The notes below the pieces were generated by a model, which searched no databases, had not been told where the DNA came from, and saw only the letters and a list, made by a program, of their open reading frames with translations. A DNA stretch of 38,466 nt, from the NCBI GenBank assembly GCA_903927945.1, contig CAIYOZ010000123.1:1-38466 (forward strand), read 5' to 3'. Position 1 is the stretch's first letter; the number at the start of each line of letters is the position of its first letter. The stretch is from an uncultured Bacteroidales bacterium (GTDB taxonomy: Bacteria; Bacteroidota; Bacteroidia; Bacteroidales; Paludibacteraceae). The position numbers and the translations under genes are program-made. Shown here in pieces: positions 35,349-38,466 of this stretch.

Positions 35349-35395
35349 GTTTAATACACATTGAATTCCAAGATTGATCTTGACGTTTTAGAAAT

Positions 35396-35575
35396 ATGAA
35401 TAAACCCATGAAATCAGATTCAGATTACCGAAATGCATTAATACGGCTGGAAACTATTTTTGATGCACCTGTAGGTACGATCGAAAGCAACAGGTTGATG
35501 TTTATGAAAAGAAACATTTCCCCATCGACACACCCAATCCTATCGGGTAAACTATTACTTCAATTTTTATATTGA
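35396..35575 (+). pseudogene. HigA-like antitoxin remnant
   Basis: A 59-codon frame opens MNKPMKSDSDYRNALIRLE and continues TIFDAPVGTIESNRL, the usual N-terminal part of HigA-type antitoxins (DYRxAL, FDAxxGTxE). The expected next segment, YEEKHYPIxxPxP, is found only in another frame: VYEKKHFPIDTPNPIG at 35500-35547, followed by TAA at 35548. A small deletion before 35500 and loss of the C-terminal helix-turn-helix explain this. No toxin gene is recognisable beside it. Confidence 0.7.
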
Positions 35576-35590
35576 TAGGACAAGAAAACG

Positions 35591-35616
35591 CTCAAAGGTG
35601 CTTGGCACGCTTTGAG
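35591..35616 (-). terminator. Terminator of the TonB-receptor-like gene
   Basis: CTCAAAGGTGC pairs with GCAC plus CTTTGAG across a 3-nt loop and a one-base bulge (35591-35616). On the minus strand it is followed by gttttctt, 25 nt after the stop codon. Confidence 0.7.
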
Positions 35617-35641
35617 GTTTGGACGGATCGATGTATTTTGG

Positions 35642-38092
35642 TTATAAATCTGGTTGTTGTGGTTCCTTGTTATCTTCTTTAGGTTCCTTCTTGAATTCCA
35701 GCTTGCCAAACTTATAGCTGAGCGTAATTCCGAATGACTGGAAGGGCACCAGCCTTACATTTGACTGATAAAAATTGGAGCCATACGATGCAGACTTCTG
35801 AGTAATGTTCATGTTAAACGGATTGGCTGCAGTCAGTCCGATACTGGCATTCTTATTCATGAATTGCTTTCGGATGGCCAGGTTATAGAAGAAAAAGGCA
35901 GGACGGGTACTTGATATATTCTTCTGTGATGAATTGTAGTTCCCAAACACCTCGAATGCCAGATCGTGCGGTAGCTGGTAGCTGGCATTTAAATTGGCAC
36001 GATAGGAGAATCCGCTCACAGTGGGCAATCCCGGTGTACTGTTGGTTCGTTCTCCGAGTTGGATACTGGAACGAAGGTTCAATTCGCTCGTAACAGGCAA
36101 GGAACCAAAGATGTTGGCCCCAAGGGTTGTTTGCGAGCCAATGTTCTGCCGGATCGTCAATGCCACATCGTTATAATCGGTTCCATTCACGTTAAGTACG
36201 GCATAGTACGTGGTAAACGGCTGCAAATCCTGTGTATTATAACGGTAATATCCTGCAAAATAAATACTTCCCCCTTTATCGAACGACTTATTGTAGCCCA
36301 GTTCATAATTATGACCAATCTCCGGTTTCAGTAAAGGATCACCTGTGCTGATATTATGAGGATCGCTGATATTAAAAAACGGATTCAGATCGCCGTAGTC
36401 TGGTCTTTCTATCCGATAGCTGTAGGCAAATTTAACAGATTGGGTCTTATCCAGTTTATGTTGAATGGTGATAGAGGGTGCAAAGATGTTATAACCCGGA
36501 ATTGAAGTTCCGGCAAAATCAGCGGAAGTATTGGTACGTTCGTAACGTAAACCGACTTTCCCAATCAAAAAATCGCGCCACAAAGAAAAGGAAGTGGAGA
36601 GATAAACGGCATATATACTGCGTTTATAGTTGAAACTATAGGTCTGACCGTCATTTCTTACATAATTCCCGTTAGTAAGCAATGTGTCGGTCAATACACT
36701 GTTATTGATATCTTGCAGAATAATTTTTCCTCCCGTTTCAATTGTAAATCCTTTGCTGACAGGCTGTGTATAATCTACCGATAGCTCGGATTGATGATCC
36801 TCACCCGGGTTATTGTTGTGCAACCCTGATGACGTAGAGCCGCCATTCGGGAAGCTGGTGATTTGGGATCCGCTGTTGGAATTATTTCCGAAGCTTGAAG
36901 TATACAAGATATCCAATTCCTGATCTTTCTGTTGAAAGGTTTTCTTGTAGCCCAGGCTCCAATCGGTGGAACTGGCACTTAACCGGCTATCGGAAGTCCT
37001 GACAGACATTAAATCAGAGAGAACGTTGCCCGATGACAATAACAATTGCTGATCCTGACTGGTAATACCACTTCCATGGTTCTCAAAATGATTATAGTTC
37101 AACACCGCTGTCAGTTCATCTTGGGGAGTAATACTCCAATTGAAATTTATACCCGACCGATAACCTTTTCGGGTAAAAGGGTTTTCTCCTTGTTGAAACA
37201 GCTGGTTGATGGTATCCTTAGCAGCAGTATAAGACTGCCTGTTGATGCTGTTTTTAGTAACCGTGTTTAATTGCATATTCCCATTCAAAAATACGCCCAC
37301 TCCGACATTACCTTTACGGGCATTCAATGTGAACCCACCGTTTTCGAGACGCGTGCCGGCAGAGAGATTCAAACTGCCATTAATCCCCTGAACCTGGTTA
37401 TCTTTTAATACGATATTGATAATACCTCCGGTTCCGGTAGCATCATACTTTGCACCGGGGCTTGTGATGACATCAATGCTTTTGATCTGACTGGCAGGGA
37501 TAGATTGCAAGGCATCGGTTATGCTGGCACCAAATATACTGGATGGCTTTCCATTGATCAGAAAGCGAACATTGCTGTTACCCATCAATTCAACGTTTCC
37601 ATTAATATCAACACTAATCATGGGTACTTTTTTTAAAATATCAATGGCAACGCCCCCTTGACCGGTAAGGTCATTGCCCGGATTATAAACCATTTTATCA
37701 ATTTGATTTTCGATCACAGCTTTAGTTCCCGTGACGGTTACCTCATTCATAGCCACAGCAAGAAATTGTAATAATAAGGTTCCGATGTTCACGTCGGCCT
37801 TATCAATACGAATGCTATCTTTAATGTAGGGCCGGTAAGCAATGAAATCGGCCTTTAATTTATAAATTCCCGGCTTTTGAACAACTAACGTAAATACTCC
37901 TTTCGCATTACTAACAGCTCCGTCGATTATTTTGCCGGTTTGCTGGTCTATCAAGGCTATGCTGCAATAATCGATCGGCGTATTCTGAACGGCATCTATT
38001 ACCGTTCCGGTGAGGTTGATTTTGTTTTGACTATACAGAAAATTTGAATTTAGAGAGAATAAAATTATTGATAAAATTAAATTTTTAAACAT
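35642..38092 (-). CDS. Outer-membrane beta-barrel protein, TonB-receptor-like
   Basis: 816 residues from the ATG at 38092; an upstream in-frame start would put 36 polar residues before the signal peptide and lies before the promoter. Signal peptide MFKNLILSIILFSLNSNFLYS-Q. Then a CarboxypepD_reg domain (LTGTVIDAVQNTPIDYCSIAL, about 23-105), a Plug-like domain (AVIENQIDKMVYNPGN to TSPGAKYDATGTGGIINIVL, about 120-240) and an outer-membrane barrel (OMP_b-brl_3 type) ending SFGITLSYKFGKLEFK with a charged tail. Such proteins import ligands or support surface assembly; the ligand is unknown and no SusD partner is adjacent. Confidence 0.9.
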   Translation of the reverse strand: MFKNLILSIILFSLNSNFLYSQNKINLTGTVIDAVQNTPIDYCSIALIDQQTGKIIDGAVSNAKGVFTLVVQKPGIYKLKADFIAYRPYIKDSIRIDKADVNIGTLLLQFLAVAMNEVTVTGTKAVIENQIDKMVYNPGNDLTGQGGVAIDILKKVPMISVDINGNVELMGNSNVRFLINGKPSSIFGASITDALQSIPASQIKSIDVITSPGAKYDATGTGGIINIVLKDNQVQGINGSLNLSAGTRLENGGFTLNARKGNVGVGVFLNGNMQLNTVTKNSINRQSYTAAKDTINQLFQQGENPFTRKGYRSGINFNWSITPQDELTAVLNYNHFENHGSGITSQDQQLLLSSGNVLSDLMSVRTSDSRLSASSTDWSLGYKKTFQQKDQELDILYTSSFGNNSNSGSQITSFPNGGSTSSGLHNNNPGEDHQSELSVDYTQPVSKGFTIETGGKIILQDINNSVLTDTLLTNGNYVRNDGQTYSFNYKRSIYAVYLSTSFSLWRDFLIGKVGLRYERTNTSADFAGTSIPGYNIFAPSITIQHKLDKTQSVKFAYSYRIERPDYGDLNPFFNISDPHNISTGDPLLKPEIGHNYELGYNKSFDKGGSIYFAGYYRYNTQDLQPFTTYYAVLNVNGTDYNDVALTIRQNIGSQTTLGANIFGSLPVTSELNLRSSIQLGERTNSTPGLPTVSGFSYRANLNASYQLPHDLAFEVFGNYNSSQKNISSTRPAFFFYNLAIRKQFMNKNASIGLTAANPFNMNITQKSASYGSNFYQSNVRLVPFQSFGITLSYKFGKLEFKKEPKEDNKEPQQPDL

Positions 38093-38110
38093 CTTAACTG
38101 GTTTTAAATG

Positions 38111-38118
38111 CAAAAGTA
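38111..38118 (-). promoter_or_regulatory. Promoter of the TonB-receptor-like gene
   Basis: On the minus strand, TACTTTTG at 38118-38111 lies 18 nt before the ATG at 38092, giving a short leader. Confidence 0.6.
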
Positions 38119-38367
38119 GTCTGTAATGCTGGAGACATTCTGAAGATTGAAAGCATATTAAAATAAAATCATATTTTTTATGTTCCTTTTCAGATTCCAA
38201 TCGTTCAATAGACCCTATTCTTCACGATAAAATCCAATAAAATCTAAATTACCATTTATTACTGAAGGAATAGCCTATAATTGTTGATAATCAGAGAACA
38301 AGGTGAAAAACAACTCCTAAAAACGGTTAATTAAAGAGCAATATTCCATTGTTTTTTCACCTTTGAA

Positions 38368-38398
38368 TTTGTGAAGTCAATTTATTTTTGTAATTTTG
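38368..38398 (+). promoter_or_regulatory. Promoter of the second tRNA-Gln gene
   Basis: TTTG (38368-38371), 19 bp, TAATTTTG (38391-38398), 50 nt before the tRNA start. Confidence 0.75.
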
Positions 38399-38448
38399 AC
38401 ACGCAATTGAGATCAGGACCAGAAACCTGATTCTCATAAATTAAAAAT

Positions 38449-38466
38449 TGTCTCATGGTGTAATGG
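38449..38466 (+). tRNA. tRNA-Gln, 5' part, cut by the window end
   Basis: TGTCTCATGGTGTAATGG equals the first 18 bases of the tRNA-Gln gene at 34652. It has its own consensus promoter, so it is probably a second full gene, but the remainder lies outside the window. Confidence 0.75.

Noticed and set aside
35500-35550. Independent small peptide gene
   Set aside because: It lacks a start codon and reads as the second block of a HigA-like protein, so it is a piece of the relic.
38093-38200. 36-residue extension of the receptor-like protein
   Set aside because: It is polar, precedes the signal peptide and covers the promoter box at 38111-38118.

Overview
The window reads as chromosomal DNA of a Bacteroidota bacterium, most likely order Bacteroidales; the genus cannot be fixed by eye. 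Evidence: many genes are preceded by the TAnnTTTG -7 box of this phylum (several with TTG/TTTG 19-20 bp upstream), Shine-Dalgarno sequences are mostly absent, lpxC is fused to fabZ, and phylum-typical families occur (DUF5686 with a carboxypeptidase-regulatory-like domain, FISUMP lipoprotein, CarboxypepD_reg/Plug/outer-membrane barrel protein, separate genes for the two domains of 5'-nucleotidase).

Layout. 1-904: non-coding, with a terminator and an 11-bp-periodic inverted repeat. 905-7185: marR, tolC, membrane-fusion and RND permease genes, a tripartite efflux system with its probable regulator. 7413-10843: a DUF5686 outer-membrane protein and a two-domain nitroreductase. 11094-12237: CDP-alcohol phosphatidyltransferase overlapping a GtrA gene. 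12487-15243: PepD dipeptidase (behind a 21-bp triple repeat) and an HD-domain phosphohydrolase. 15470-18764: lpxD, lpxC/fabZ, lpxA (lipid A synthesis). 18930-21913: glnS and a secreted thioredoxin-like protein. 24562-21990 (minus): an output-less HAMP sensor, a YVTN beta-propeller and a small secreted protein, apparently one operon. 25505-24723 (minus): rsmA/ksgA. 25720-27216: GtrA plus LPG-synthase-like flippase. 28099-27401 (minus): FISUMP lipoprotein. 29323-28551 (minus): a frameshifted exported-protein gene. 29594-30561: glutathione peroxidase and a two-cysteine OhrR-type regulator behind an operator-wrapped promoter. 32611-30643 (minus): the two domains of a 5'-nucleotidase as two genes separated by a 150-bp nested inverted repeat. 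33261-34553: tyrS. 34652-34722: tRNA-Gln(UUG). 34803-35575: a decayed DUF4160/DUF2442 pair and a HigA-like antitoxin relic. 38092-35642 (minus): TonB-receptor-like outer-membrane protein. 38449-end: the start of a second tRNA-Gln gene.

Most of the window is envelope and housekeeping biology: efflux, lipid A, phospholipid/polyprenyl-linked export, aminoacyl-tRNA synthesis, rRNA modification and peroxide defence. I found no CRISPR array, transposase, phage or defence cluster. The less ordinary signals are non-coding or decayed: two copies of an 11-bp-phased inverted repeat, a 21-bp-phased triple repeat over the pepD promoter, matching palindromes on either side of marR, an OhrR operator enclosing the gpx promoter, the nested inverted repeat inside the 5'-nucleotidase unit, and toxin-antitoxin-type relics between two tRNA-Gln genes. 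All functional calls come from reading motifs and family resemblance; no database search was run.
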